From positions 7,501 to 71,500 of the forward strand of contig NZ_LMNL01000036.1 of assembly GCF_001422985.1 (NCBI RefSeq): 64,000 nt of DNA. Reading direction: 5' to 3'. The DNA is from Methylobacterium sp. Leaf117. Lineage in GTDB: Bacteria; Pseudomonadota; Alphaproteobacteria; Rhizobiales; Beijerinckiaceae. A model generated the notes under the pieces. The model made no database searches and was not told where the DNA came from. It saw only the letters and a list, made by a program, of their open reading frames with translations. A program made the translations under genes and the position numbers. Shown piece by piece: positions 27,175 to 35,932 of this stretch (within the stretch, counting starts at the first letter, position 1; each line of letters begins with the position of its first letter).

Positions 27175-27747
27175 TCAGCCGCCGGTCATGACCAGGGCCC
27201 AGAAGCGCTTGTAGCGGGTGCCGGGTGCGTCCACCCGGGCGATGCCGACGCGCTTGAGCTGCGGCATCAGCATGTTCCGGTTGTGCTCGGGTGAATTCTT
27301 CCAGCGGGCCAGCACCTCGTCGAAGGTGGCCGAGCCGGCGCTGAGATTCTCGGAGGCGTAGGCGCGGCCGAACCCGGCTTCCGCCATCCGGGCATTAAAG
27401 GTGCCGCCGATTTCGTGGCTCAGGCGCCCGGCCTTCGCGTTGGAGGCAGCCTGATAGGATGCAGCCCGGATCAGGCTCGAATCGATCACCACCGGGCCGA
27501 GGCCGTGCTGGGCCCGGTAGCGTGAGATCGCGGCGGCAGCCGCTTGTTCGTCGAGGATCACCACGCTGGTCGGCTGATCGGGTGCGAGCAGGCTCGCCGG
27601 CGAACCGCAACCGGCCAGCACCAGGAGAAGGGATAGGGCGGCGATCCGCGCGCCGGCCTCGGACCCGGAGAATCTCGACCGAGGACAGGGGCGGGGGGTG
27701 GCGTGAACGGATGTCGCGATTTCGGGGGCTAGAGTTTCGGACGGCAT
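27175..27747 (-). CDS. CAP-domain (SCP/PR1) lipoprotein
   Basis: A 190-residue exported lipoprotein with one CAP domain. A long N-region precedes the hydrophobic stretch and lipobox ALSLLLVLAGC, so the true start may be later than the ATG given. CAP features: HGLGPVVIDSSLIRAASYQA, LSHEIGG, ASENLSAG, and WKNSPEHNRNMLMP, which carries the conserved Glu-His pair. Bacterial CAP proteins are poorly understood; cell-wall or lipid-binding roles are proposed. An outer-membrane location is inferred from the lipobox. Confidence 0.85.
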   Translation of the reverse strand: MPSETLAPEIATSVHATPRPCPRSRFSGSEAGARIAALSLLLVLAGCGSPASLLAPDQPTSVVILDEQAAAAAISRYRAQHGLGPVVIDSSLIRAASYQAASNAKAGRLSHEIGGTFNARMAEAGFGRAYASENLSAGSATFDEVLARWKNSPEHNRNMLMPQLKRVGIARVDAPGTRYKRFWALVMTGG

Positions 27748-27881
27748 GGTTTGGGACGGGACTCGCGGGAGGCTTCGGGTGTGAAGGCCTTCCCGGTCCG
27801 ATGCGGCGAAAACGCGGCGTGCTCCGAGTTGGGACGCGCCGTCTCACGCCTGTGGTGCGTCGGCCACGGTCGGTGGGGCGG

Positions 27882-28097
27882 TCAGATCCGCGTGCCGTGA
27901 TCGCGGGGCGGCGCGCCGCAGCGCCAGGCCATGATGCGAAACTCGGGATGCGTGCCGATCCACTGGGCCAATTGCGGCTGGGCCACGTGCAGGCAGGCCG
28001 GGGCGTCCTCGACATCGAGGGCAAGCTTGCGCGACTCGCAGGTGTCCGGTGCGCGCGCGAGGCAGACAGTGAAATAGAGGAAGAAGACGCCCGACAT
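27882..28097 (-). CDS. Conserved small Cys-rich hypothetical protein
   Basis: A 71-residue protein. N-terminal hydrophobic stretch MSGVFFLYFTVCLA, then ARAPDTCESRKLAL, CLHVAQPQLAQWIGTHPEFRI and WRCG; four Cys in all. This pattern is familiar from small uncharacterised alphaproteobacterial proteins, but I know no function. The ATG at 28095-28097 has a GAGAG site; a longer frame upstream is less credible. It lies between the CAP lipoprotein and the tRNA-Asp pair on the minus strand. Confidence 0.65.
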   Translation of the reverse strand: MSGVFFLYFTVCLARAPDTCESRKLALDVEDAPACLHVAQPQLAQWIGTHPEFRIMAWRCGAPPRDHGTRI

Positions 28098-28177
28098 CCG
28101 TCGCTCTCCGGTCCGATGACAAGAGAAGGGTAGGGCGGAGGGAAGCAAAAGCGAGATGAAACGTGTCGCGAGCACGA

Positions 28178-28254
28178 TGGCGCGGGCGACGGGACTCGAA
28201 CCCGCGACCTCCGGCGTGACAGGCCGGCACTCTAACCGACTGAGCTACGCCCGC
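28178..28254 (-). tRNA. tRNA-Asp (GTC), copy 2
   Basis: 77 nt with encoded CCA; acceptor GCGGGCG, anticodon GTC in the loop CTGTCAC, T-arm GGGTTCGAGTCCC. Differs from the upstream copy by one D-loop base (AGTCGG against AGTTGG). 26 bp separate the two. Confidence 0.97.
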
Positions 28255-28280
28255 ATCCTAGATTCGGAACAGAAGTGACG

Positions 28281-28357
28281 TGGCGCGGGCGACGGGACTC
28301 GAACCCGCGACCTCCGGCGTGACAGGCCGGCACTCTAACCAACTGAGCTACGCCCGC
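28281..28357 (-). tRNA. tRNA-Asp (GTC), copy 1
   Basis: 77 nt with encoded CCA, same fold and anticodon as the second copy. Closest to the shared promoter, so the two are probably one tandem transcript. Confidence 0.97.
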
Positions 28358-28390
28358 TTGACGTCCCGCCCCGTTTCCGGCGGTGTCGGG

Positions 28391-28419
28391 GGTTTAGGTT
28401 CCGGGCCGGGGGCTGTCAA
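28391..28419 (-). promoter_or_regulatory. Promoter of the tRNA-Asp pair
   Basis: On the minus strand: TTGACA, 17-base spacer, TAAACC, placed 34 bp before the first tRNA-Asp. The -35 is a perfect consensus hexamer. Confidence 0.7.
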
Positions 28420-28722
28420 GCAACCGCGCGCCGCAATTCCGAGGGAATTTCCAGCTGCCGACTTTGCGCGGGATCCCGCCCCGGGTCTGGCGCAGGACAT
28501 TGCCGAAACTTGGCCCCGGGTATGGCCCAGGGCAGGGCCCGGAAGCTCGGCGCCAAACCCGGCATTGAACCCGCGTCGCTTTTCTGTCATAGCCCCCTCG
28601 CGTTGAACCGCCCGGCCGATAGGGCTGCCGTGGCGGTTCGTGCTGCTCCATCAGAAGCATCAACCGAGCGCATCTCTTCGATCCGAACCGGATCGGAGCC
28701 GCTGCGCGTTCAGGAGAGCCAA
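28420..28722. other. Leader region of rpmI
   Basis: About 300 bp with no credible gene. A possible promoter for the ribosomal genes is TTGAAC-N17-CATAGC at 28565-28593 (+). The GC-rich remainder contains short dyads (e.g. GCGGGATCCCGC) but no L20-type autoregulatory structure that I can define by eye. infC is not next to rpmI. Confidence 0.4.
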
Positions 28723-28926
28723 ATGCCCAAGCTGAAAACCAAGTCGGGCGCGAAGAAGCGCTTCAAGATCACCGGCACCGGCAAGGTCATGTATGCCCAG
28801 GCCGGCAAGCGCCACGGGATGATCAAGCGGACGACGAAGCAGATCCGCAACCTGCGCGGCACCACCACCCTGTTCGAGGGCGATGCTGCCAACGTGAAGA
28901 AGTACTTCCTGCCGAACAGCCGGTAA
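28723..28926 (+). CDS. rpmI: 50S ribosomal protein L35
   Basis: A 67-residue basic ribosomal protein. MPKLKTKSGAKKRFKITGTG is the family N-terminus; GKRHGMIKRTTKQIRNLRG and the C-terminal VKKYFLPNSR complete it. RBS AGGAG. Cotranscribed with rplT 48 bp downstream. Confidence 0.97.
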   Translation: MPKLKTKSGAKKRFKITGTGKVMYAQAGKRHGMIKRTTKQIRNLRGTTTLFEGDAANVKKYFLPNSR

Positions 28927-28974
28927 GCCTTCACGACGCCGACACTGCTTTTTTCGTAATCCAGGAGAACACCC

Positions 28975-29346
28975 ATGGCCCGCGTCAAGCGCGGCGTGAC
29001 CAGTCACGCGAAGCACAAGAAAGTCCTCAAGGCCGCCCGTGGTTATTACGGCCGCCGCAAGAATACGATCCGGATCGCCAAGCAGGCGGTCGAGAAGGGC
29101 ATGCAGTATGCCTACCGCGATCGGAAGAACAAGAAGCGCACGTTCCGCGCGCTCTGGATCCAGCGCCTCAACGCCGCGGTCCGTGAGCATGGCCTGACCT
29201 ACTCGCGCTTCATCAACGGCCTGTCGATCTCCGGCATCGAGGTGGACCGCAAGGCCCTGTCCGAGCTCGCCATCCACGAGCCCGCCTCCTTCGCGGCAGT
29301 GGTCGAGTTGGCCAAGGCCGCCCTTCCGGCCGCCAAGGCCGCCTGA
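28975..29346 (+). CDS. rplT: 50S ribosomal protein L20
   Basis: A 123-residue 23S rRNA-binding protein needed early in 50S assembly. ARVKRGVTSHAKHKKVLKAA and YGRRKNTIRIAKQAVEKGMQYAYRDRK (read in two parts) are diagnostic; the C-domain contains LTYSRFINGLSISGIEVDRK. AGGAG ribosome site. A strong terminator 41 bp after the stop separates it from pheS. Confidence 0.97.
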   Translation: MARVKRGVTSHAKHKKVLKAARGYYGRRKNTIRIAKQAVEKGMQYAYRDRKNKKRTFRALWIQRLNAAVREHGLTYSRFINGLSISGIEVDRKALSELAIHEPASFAAVVELAKAALPAAKAA

Positions 29347-29387
29347 GGCGAGCCCGGCTCGCCCGCGAGCCGAGCGCTGTTCTTCAC

Positions 29388-29429
29388 GAAAGGCGCGGCG
29401 CCCGCGGGGAGCCGCGCCTTTCGTCTTTT
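29388..29429 (+). terminator. Rho-independent terminator after rplT
   Basis: Perfect 12-bp stem GAAAGGCGCGGC / GCCGCGCCTTTC with an 11-base loop, then GTCTTTT. Confidence 0.9.
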
Positions 29430-29560
29430 CGTACCGCACGGGTGTTTTCCGGCTCCCCGCCGCTTGCATTGCGGGCGCCGCCCGGGAAAACCCTCGCCCT
29501 AGGCCGATCGAGCCCGCCCGGCCCTCTCGGGGTCGGCGCCGCAGCCGGTGAGTTGAATCG

Positions 29561-30643
29561 ATGACCGATCTCGATACCCTCGAAGGCGACCTGCTCCGTC
29601 AGGTCGCGGACGCGTCCGACGAGGCCGCCCTCGATACCGTGCGCGTCGCGGCCCTCGGCAAGAAGGGGTCGGTCTCCGAACTCCTGAAGACCCTGGGGTC
29701 GATGACGCCCGACGAGCGTAAGACCCGCGGTCCCCTGATCAACGGTTTGCGCGACCGGGTGCAGGGCGCCCTCGCCGCGCGCCGCGATGCGCTGGCCGAG
29801 GCGGCGCTGTCCGCCCGTCTCGCGGCCGAGCGCATCGACGTGACTCTGCCGGTGCGCGAGGCGCCGGAGGTGCGCGGCCGCGTCCACCCGATCAGCCAGG
29901 TCATGGACGAGATCACGGCGATCTTCGCCGATATGGGCTTCTCGGTGGCCGAAGGTCCCGACATCGAGACCGACGACTACAACTTCACCGCCCTCAACTT
30001 CCCGCCCGGCCACCCGGCCCGCGAGATGCACGATACCTTCTTCCTGGCTCCAGACCGCAACGGCCAGCGCAAGGTGCTGCGGACCCACACCTCGCCGGTG
30101 CAGATCCGGACCATGCGGGCCCAGCAGCCGCCGATCCGGGTGATCTGCCCGGGCCGGACCTACCGGCACGATTCGGACCAGACGCATACGCCGATGTTCC
30201 ATCAGGTCGAGGGACTGGTGATCGACAAGGCGGCCAACATCGCCAATCTGAAATGGGTGCTGGAGGAGTTCTGCCGCACCTTCTTCGAGGTCGAGTCGGT
30301 GAAAATGCGGTTTCGGCCGTCCTTCTTCCCCTTCACCGAACCGTCGGCCGAGGTCGACATCCAGTGCTCGCGCAAGGGCGGCGAGATCCGCTTCGGCGAG
30401 GGCACCGACTGGCTCGAAATCCTCGGCTGCGGCATGGTTCACCCCAACGTGCTGCGCAATTGCGGCCTCGATCCCGACAGCGTCCAGGGCTTCGCCTTCG
30501 GCGTCGGCATCGACCGGATCGCGATGCTGAAATACGGCATGCCCGACCTGCGCCCGTTCTTCGAGGCGGATGTGCGCTGGCTCGACCATTACGGGTTCCG
30601 GCCGCTCGACATTCCGAGCCTGGTGGCCGGTCTGACGGGCTAG
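29561..30643 (+). CDS. pheS: Phenylalanyl-tRNA synthetase alpha subunit
   Basis: A 360-residue class IIc catalytic subunit of the alpha2-beta2 enzyme. N-terminal coiled coil binds tRNA. Motif 2 is seen around FRPSFFPFTEPSAEVDI; motif 3 contains GFAFGVGIDRIAMLKYG. HTSPVQIRTM and PGRTYRHDSDQTHTPMFHQ are typical active-site stretches. It is separated from its partner pheT by two extra genes and 817 bp, unusual because the subunits are normally adjacent. Confidence 0.97.
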   Translation: MTDLDTLEGDLLRQVADASDEAALDTVRVAALGKKGSVSELLKTLGSMTPDERKTRGPLINGLRDRVQGALAARRDALAEAALSARLAAERIDVTLPVREAPEVRGRVHPISQVMDEITAIFADMGFSVAEGPDIETDDYNFTALNFPPGHPAREMHDTFFLAPDRNGQRKVLRTHTSPVQIRTMRAQQPPIRVICPGRTYRHDSDQTHTPMFHQVEGLVIDKAANIANLKWVLEEFCRTFFEVESVKMRFRPSFFPFTEPSAEVDIQCSRKGGEIRFGEGTDWLEILGCGMVHPNVLRNCGLDPDSVQGFAFGVGIDRIAMLKYGMPDLRPFFEADVRWLDHYGFRPLDIPSLVAGLTG

Positions 30644-30664
30644 GTCATCAGAGAGGTCCAGGCC

Positions 30665-30961
30665 ATGACCGCGACGGATATCGAAACGATCGTTCATCGG
30701 ACCTTGAGCGAAACGCTTGGCCCGTTCGGCTTCGATCGCGCGGAGGTGCGCCCTTACGTCGATCACGCCGGAGACGAGGCGCTGGCGATCGTTGCTCACT
30801 TCAAGCCCTCGGCCGTACCGGCCGCCCAGCGCCCCTCGGTCAGGGCCATAGGGCTGTTGCGGAGCGAGCTTCTGGCGAATGGGGAGGAGCGCTTTCCCTA
30901 TCTCGATTTCTCCGTGTCCAACGAGGACCTGCCACCCGACGATACGGCCGAGACCGAATGA
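30665..30961 (+). CDS. Small partner of HEPN protein
   Basis: A 98-residue soluble acidic protein that I do not recognise. Sequence features: VEVRPYVDHAGDEALAIV-like strand pattern (actual text AEVRPYVDHAGDEALAIVAH), then RAIGLLRSELLANGEERFPYLDFSVSNED. It has no GSxxxG nucleotidyltransferase motif, so it is not an obvious MNT antitoxin. Its TGA overlaps the ATG of the HEPN gene (ATGA), so the two are translationally coupled and form a pair, possibly an antitoxin/toxin or regulator/effector. It starts 21 bp after pheS. Confidence 0.7.
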   Translation: MTATDIETIVHRTLSETLGPFGFDRAEVRPYVDHAGDEALAIVAHFKPSAVPAAQRPSVRAIGLLRSELLANGEERFPYLDFSVSNEDLPPDDTAETE

Positions 30962-31443
30962 TGCCGAAGCTGGGTAACCCGCTGGTCTATAATCTCCTCG
31001 AAGTTGCGGACGGCTTGGCGCTGTCGCCCGGTACGCCGAACGTCAGGAAAGCGGCCATGCGCCGAGCTGTCAGTACGGCCTATTACGCGGTGTTCCACGC
31101 GCTCTGTTACCTGTGCGCGGATGAACTGGTCGGCTGGAGCAGAACGGGGACACACGATCCAATCTATCGATCTGTGGATCATGGGTCTGCAAAAACGCGC
31201 CTCGCAGGCAAGGCCGCGGAACGGATCGGCTCGACGGTTCTCGCCATCGGTGCCGCATTCACCAAGCTTCAGGACGATCGACATGCGGCCGATTACGCGT
31301 CGCCGGTCCTTCCTGTCAGTCTGGAGCGGACCCAGACGATCATCGCTTCGGCTCGGCAGACCATTGCGCTGATCGAAGAAGTGCAGAAGCCGCAACGTCT
31401 CGAACTCGCGATCCTCCTGGTCGCCAAACCCCGACCAATCTGA
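30958..31443 (+). CDS. HEPN domain protein
   Basis: A 161-residue all-helical protein of the HEPN superfamily. Key text: MRRAVSTAYYAVFHALCYLC, typical of UPF0332-like HEPN proteins, then VDHGSAKTRLAG and a second motif LQDDRHAADYAS. The canonical Rx4-6H RNase motif is not evident, so ribonuclease activity is uncertain. Starts ATGATG; the first ATG overlaps the partner's stop. It ends 17 bp before pheT, so all four genes probably share one transcript. A toxin role is inferred only from the superfamily and the two-gene layout. Confidence 0.78.
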   Translation: MMPKLGNPLVYNLLEVADGLALSPGTPNVRKAAMRRAVSTAYYAVFHALCYLCADELVGWSRTGTHDPIYRSVDHGSAKTRLAGKAAERIGSTVLAIGAAFTKLQDDRHAADYASPVLPVSLERTQTIIASARQTIALIEEVQKPQRLELAILLVAKPRPI

Positions 31444-31460
31444 GTCGAAGAGCCGAACCC

Positions 31461-33884
31461 ATGAAATTCACCCTCTCCTGGCTCAAGGACCACCTCGATG
31501 CCGAGGCCTCCCTGGAAACCATCGCCGAGACGCTGACGCGGATCGGCCTGGAGGTCGAAGGCATCGAGGACAAGGCCGCCAGCCTGAAGCCCTTCGTGGT
31601 GGCGCATGTCCTCACGGCCGAGCAGCACCCCAATGCCGATCGCCTGCGCGTGTGCACGGTCGACGCCGGCAATGGCCAGCCGCTCCAGGTGGTGTGCGGT
31701 GCCCCCAATGCCCGCGCCGGCATGAAAACGGTGTTCGCGCCCCCCGGCACCTACGTTCCGGGCCTCGACAAGACCTTGGCGATCGGCACCATCCGCGGCG
31801 TCGAGAGCCACGGCATGCTGTGCTCGGGCGCGGAACTCGGCCTCGGCGAGGAATCGAGCGGCATCCTCGACCTGTCCGAGGACGCACCCACGGGCCGGCC
31901 CTACGCCCTCTATGCCAAGCTCGACGACCCGGTGGTCGAGATCAACCTGACCCCGAACCGGCCGGATTGCACCTCGATCCACGGCATCGCCCGCGATCTC
32001 GCGGCGACCGGCCTCGGCGATCTCAAGCGGCCGCCCCAGCCGCCGGTCCGCGGGGAGGGCGCCTGTCCGGTGCCCGTCACCCTCGATTTCGCGGCACCCG
32101 ATGCGGGCCTCTGCCCTTACTTCACCCTGCGCCTCGTGCGCGGCGTCACGAACGGCCCGTCGCCCGACTGGATGCAGGCGCGCCTGCGGGCGCTCGGCCT
32201 GCGCCCGATCAACGCGCTCGTGGACATCACCAATTACCTGACCTTCGATCGCGGCCGGCCGCTCCACGTCTTCGATGCCGCCAAGGTGGCGGGCGGCCTC
32301 GTGGTGCGTCGTGGCCGGGACGGAGAGACGCTGAAAGCTCTCGACGGCAAGACCTACGCGCTGAGCGAGGATACCGTCGTCATCGCCGACGACAACGGCG
32401 TCGAGTCGATCGCCGGCATCATCGGCGGCGAGGCCTCGGGCTGCGACGCGTCGACGACCGATGTCCTCATCGAATCGGCCCTGTGGGACCCGGTGAACAT
32501 CGCCCAGTCCGGCCGCCGGCTCGGAATCATCACCGATGCCCGCTACCGCTTCGAGCGTGGCGTCGATCCGGCCTTCACCCTGCCGGGCCTCGACCTCGCC
32601 ACCCGCCTCGTGCTGGAGATCTGCGGCGGCAGCCCGAGCCAGCCCGTGATCGTCGGCGAGCCGCCGCAGACGGAGCGCGTCATCGACTTCCCCTGGACCG
32701 AGACCCGGCGGCTGGCCGGCATCGAGCTGTCCCGGGCCGAGATGAAGGTGTCCCTGGAGGCCCTGGGCTTCCACGTCGCCGGCTCGGGCGACCGGGTGAA
32801 GGTGCTCACTCCGTCCTGGCGCCCGGACGTGGAGGGCAAGGCCGACCTCGTCGAGGAGATCATCCGCATCGCCGGGCTCGACCGCATCGAGCCGAAGCCC
32901 CTGCCGCGTATCGAAGCGGCAGTGGGCAAGCCGGCGCTGACCGTGCTGCAGAAGCGCACGCGCCTCGCCAAACGGGCGCTGGCGAGCCGAGGCCTCGTCG
33001 AGGCCGTGACCTGGTCGTTCATCCCGCACGACGACGCGCTCCTGTTCGGCGGCGGCGGGGCGGACTTGGCCCTGGCCAATCCGATCGCCGCCGATCTCTC
33101 GGACATGCGCCCGAGTCTGGTGCCCGGCCTGCTCCGCGCCGCCCAGCGCAACGCCGACCGCGGCAGCGCCGACGTCGCCCTGTTCGAGGTCGGCCAGTGC
33201 TTCGCCGACGACCAGCCGGAGGGCCAGACCATCCGGGCCGCCGCCATCCGGCGCGGGACCGCGACCCATGCGGGTGCGGGACGCCACTGGGATGCGCGGA
33301 CTGACGCCGTCGACGCCTTCGACGCCAAGGCCGACGCCCTGGCGCTGCTGGCCGCCTTCGGCATTCCCACCGGCGGCCTGCAGGTCGTGGCGGGCGGGCC
33401 CGGCTGGTTGCATCCGGGCCGGTCCGGCACGCTCCAGTTCGGCCCCAAGAACCCGGTCGGCTTCTTCGGCGAGGTGCATCCGCGCGTGATGAAGGCCCTC
33501 GACCTCAAAGGACAGCTCGTCGCCTTCGAGATCACCCTCGACGCCGTACCGCTTCCGAAATACCGTCCCACCAAGGTGAAGCCCGCCCTCGGGCTGTCGG
33601 ACTTCCAGCCGATCTCGCGGGACTTCGCCTTCGTGGTCGGACGCGATGTCGCTGCCGGCGAGGTGGTGAAGGCGGCGCAAGGAGCGGAGCGCAAGCTCAT
33701 CACCGGCATCGACGTCTTCGACATCTACGAGGGTGTCGGCATCCCCGAAGGCTCGAAGTCGGTGGCGATCGCGGTCCGGCTCCAGCCGGTCGATCGGACC
33801 CTCACCGATGCGGAGATCGAGGCGGTGACCGCCCGCATCGTCGCCGAGGTCGGACGCAAGACCGGGGCGACTCTCCGCTCCTGA
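31461..33884 (+). CDS. pheT: Phenylalanyl-tRNA synthetase beta subunit
   Basis: An 807-residue tRNA-binding and editing subunit. Order: N-terminal MKFTLSWLKDHLDAEASLET; EMAP-like tRNA-binding domain around residues 40-150 (VVAHVLTAEQHPNADRLRVC); B3/B4 editing domain (LRPINALVDITNYLTFDRGR); B5 domain (IDFPWTETRRLAGIELSR); class II-like core; C-terminal ferredoxin-fold anticodon-binding domain (LSDFQPISRDFAFVVGRDV). Full length for the family. It follows the HEPN gene by 17 bp. Confidence 0.97.
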   Translation: MKFTLSWLKDHLDAEASLETIAETLTRIGLEVEGIEDKAASLKPFVVAHVLTAEQHPNADRLRVCTVDAGNGQPLQVVCGAPNARAGMKTVFAPPGTYVPGLDKTLAIGTIRGVESHGMLCSGAELGLGEESSGILDLSEDAPTGRPYALYAKLDDPVVEINLTPNRPDCTSIHGIARDLAATGLGDLKRPPQPPVRGEGACPVPVTLDFAAPDAGLCPYFTLRLVRGVTNGPSPDWMQARLRALGLRPINALVDITNYLTFDRGRPLHVFDAAKVAGGLVVRRGRDGETLKALDGKTYALSEDTVVIADDNGVESIAGIIGGEASGCDASTTDVLIESALWDPVNIAQSGRRLGIITDARYRFERGVDPAFTLPGLDLATRLVLEICGGSPSQPVIVGEPPQTERVIDFPWTETRRLAGIELSRAEMKVSLEALGFHVAGSGDRVKVLTPSWRPDVEGKADLVEEIIRIAGLDRIEPKPLPRIEAAVGKPALTVLQKRTRLAKRALASRGLVEAVTWSFIPHDDALLFGGGGADLALANPIAADLSDMRPSLVPGLLRAAQRNADRGSADVALFEVGQCFADDQPEGQTIRAAAIRRGTATHAGAGRHWDARTDAVDAFDAKADALALLAAFGIPTGGLQVVAGGPGWLHPGRSGTLQFGPKNPVGFFGEVHPRVMKALDLKGQLVAFEITLDAVPLPKYRPTKVKPALGLSDFQPISRDFAFVVGRDVAAGEVVKAAQGAERKLITGIDVFDIYEGVGIPEGSKSVAIAVRLQPVDRTLTDAEIEAVTARIVAEVGRKTGATLRS

Positions 33885-33899
33885 CAGGACACCGCACGC

Positions 33900-34742
33900 A
33901 TGCTCGATCCGGCTCTCGTCTCCGCGCTCTCGGCGGCCAAGCACCTCCCGGTCCGCGAGATGCGCGAGGCCCTGGCGGAGCCGGACCGGATCGCCGAAGC
34001 GGTGCTCGACGTCCTCGATCGGGCGGCCGGGCCGCCGGACCTCGCGGAGGCCGAGGCCGACCTGCTGTTCTGGGGCCTGCATGTCCTGGCAGCCGCGCGC
34101 GACACGCGGGTGTTCAAGCCGCTGGTGCGGCTACTGCACGCCGACGGGGAGGCCCTCGACATCCTGATCGGCGACGCCGTGACGACGACGCTGGCCAAGA
34201 TCCTGGTCAGCGTCTTCGACGGCGGGGTCGATCCGCTCTCCGCCCTGCTGGTCGACAGCACCACGGACGGCATGGTCCGGCACGAGGGCTTCGCCGCCCT
34301 GGCCTATCTGACGCAGACAGGCCGGATTCCGCTGCCGGTGGCGCGCGACCTGCTGGTCCGCTTCGACGACAAGCGGACCGCTGTGGAGGGGGATGTCAGC
34401 TGGGCCGGCTGGGAAGAGGCCATCGCCCTGCTGGGCCTGCGCGAACTGGAGCCCCGCGTCCGTGCCGCGCGCCGCGACGGGCGGCTGACCGACGAGTTCA
34501 GCGATCCACCCTGGTTCGCCAAGACCCTGCGCCACGCGGAGGCGCGCCCCGACGACCTCTCGCGCTTCGACCCGGAGCGGTTCGGACTGATCGAAGACCC
34601 GGTCGCGGCTCTGGCCTGGACGGCCGAGGATGTCGGCCAGCCCGTCCGCAACCCGTTGAAGAGCGTCGGCCGCAACGACCCGTGCCCCTGCGGCAGCGGC
34701 AAGAAGTTCAAGAAGTGCTGCCTCGACAAGGCGGCGGCCTGA
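33900..34742 (+). CDS. DUF1186 protein with C-terminal SEC-C zinc motif
   Basis: A 280-residue soluble protein. The body is helical and HEAT-like (ADLLFWGLHVLAAARDTRVF, FAALAYLTQTGRIPLPVARD) and matches DUF1186. The end is a SEC-C metal-binding motif, GRNDPCPCGSGKKFKKCCLD, as in SecA, where it binds zinc. No enzymatic function is known. It starts 15 bp after pheT, so it is probably the last gene of the pheS operon. Confidence 0.85.
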   Translation: MLDPALVSALSAAKHLPVREMREALAEPDRIAEAVLDVLDRAAGPPDLAEAEADLLFWGLHVLAAARDTRVFKPLVRLLHADGEALDILIGDAVTTTLAKILVSVFDGGVDPLSALLVDSTTDGMVRHEGFAALAYLTQTGRIPLPVARDLLVRFDDKRTAVEGDVSWAGWEEAIALLGLRELEPRVRAARRDGRLTDEFSDPPWFAKTLRHAEARPDDLSRFDPERFGLIEDPVAALAWTAEDVGQPVRNPLKSVGRNDPCPCGSGKKFKKCCLDKAAA

Positions 34743-34913
34743 TCCGCCGCACAGGCGCGCTTGGTTCCGAAGACCAGACCGGGGCACTGTGCCTTGGTTA
34801 ACCGGACCTCGTTCAATCCTCACCTGTCGACCGACGGATTTAATCCCCGACGAAAGTAGGAAAATAGCAGCACAGGCGGGTGCGATTCAGCCCTTTCAGC
34901 CTTGGCTGGCCCC

Positions 34914-34942
34914 TTGTGCAGGGCAGCGTGACCGAACATATT
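34914..34942 (+). promoter_or_regulatory. Promoter of the BI-1 gene
   Basis: TTGTGC, 17-base spacer, CATATT in the 290-bp gap after the DUF1186 gene; predicted leader ~85 nt. The rest of that gap shows nothing else that I can define. Confidence 0.5.
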
Positions 34943-35032
34943 TCGTCCTGAGGCGCCGCAGGGTGCCAGAGGTCCTGTGCGTGAGCCTCCTTCCGAAATC
35001 ACACGCTGAGAGAGCTTCCAAGGGAAACTCCC

Positions 35033-35800
35033 ATGGCATTCGATAATAGCCCCTTCCGGTACGGCGCTCAGCCGACCGGGTACGCCGGCAGCCAGGTCGA
35101 GATCGACCAGGGCCTGCGCAGCTTCATGCTTGGCGTCTACAACAACATGGTCGTTGGCCTCGGGATCTCGGGACTCGTGGCGCTGGGCCTCAACATGGCC
35201 GCCGTCGCGCAGACGGCGACCGGCCGCGTTGCCCTGACGCCGTTCGGCCAGTTGCTCTACACCAGCCCGCTGAAGTGGGTCGTGATGCTGGCGCCGCTCG
35301 CCTTCATCTTCATCTTCTCGATGCGGATGGACCGGATGTCCGCCTCCTCGGCGCGCCTGACCTTCTTCGCCTTCGCGGCGGTGATGGGCGCCTCGATGTC
35401 CTCGCTTCTGCTCGTGTTCACGGGCGCCAGCGTGGTGCGGGTGTTCTTCATCACGGCGGCGACGTTTGGCGGTCTCAGCCTCTACGGCTACACCACCAAG
35501 CGCAGCCTGTCGGGCATGGGCTCGTTCCTGGTGATGGGCCTGATCGGCCTCATCATCGCCTCGCTGGTGAACATCTTCCTCGCCTCTTCGGCGCTTCAGT
35601 TCGCGATCTCGGTGATCGGCGTCCTGATCTTCGCAGGCCTCACCGCCTACGACACGCAGAAGCTCAAGGAGATGTTCCTCTATAGCGGCGCCGATGCCGA
35701 GGGTGCGGCCAAGCTTTCGGTCAACGGTGCCCTGACGCTGTACCTGGACTTCATCAACATGTTCCAGATGCTGCTCTCGCTCCTCGGCGACCGCCGCTAA
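35033..35800 (+). CDS. Bax inhibitor-1/YccA family membrane protein
   Basis: A 255-residue inner-membrane protein with seven predicted helices. It matches the BI-1/YccA (TMBIM, UPF0005) family, members of which act as pH-sensitive calcium leaks or modulate FtsH. N-terminal motif GLRSFMLGVYNNMVVGLGIS; central SLYGYTTKRSLSGMGSFLVMG; C-terminal ILIFAGLTAYDTQKLKEM carries the conserved Asp. AAGGGAAA-type ribosome site. Its own promoter and terminator make it a monocistron. Confidence 0.92.
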   Translation: MAFDNSPFRYGAQPTGYAGSQVEIDQGLRSFMLGVYNNMVVGLGISGLVALGLNMAAVAQTATGRVALTPFGQLLYTSPLKWVVMLAPLAFIFIFSMRMDRMSASSARLTFFAFAAVMGASMSSLLLVFTGASVVRVFFITAATFGGLSLYGYTTKRSLSGMGSFLVMGLIGLIIASLVNIFLASSALQFAISVIGVLIFAGLTAYDTQKLKEMFLYSGADAEGAAKLSVNGALTLYLDFINMFQMLLSLLGDRR

Positions 35801-35822
35801 GCGAACCGAATCTCCAACGAAG

Positions 35823-35857
35823 AAAAGGCCCCGGCGGGACACCGCCGGGGCCTTTTT
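35823..35857. terminator. Bidirectional intrinsic terminator
   Basis: 15-bp perfect stem AAAAGGCCCCGGCGG / CCGCCGGGGCCTTTT with GACA loop. T runs exist on both strands, so it ends both the BI-1 gene (+) and the convergent DUF2794 gene (-). Confidence 0.9.
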
Positions 35858-35932
35858 CATGTCGAACGGGTTGGTCCGGCTGACAACGTCTGGGGAGCGG
35901 CGCCCCTTGCCCTCGGTGTATCGTCCCCCGCG

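Noticed and set aside
28178..28357. Repeat pair interpreted as a mobile-element attachment site
   Set aside because: The 77-bp near-identical units are complete tRNA-Asp genes; no integrase or further direct repeat is nearby.
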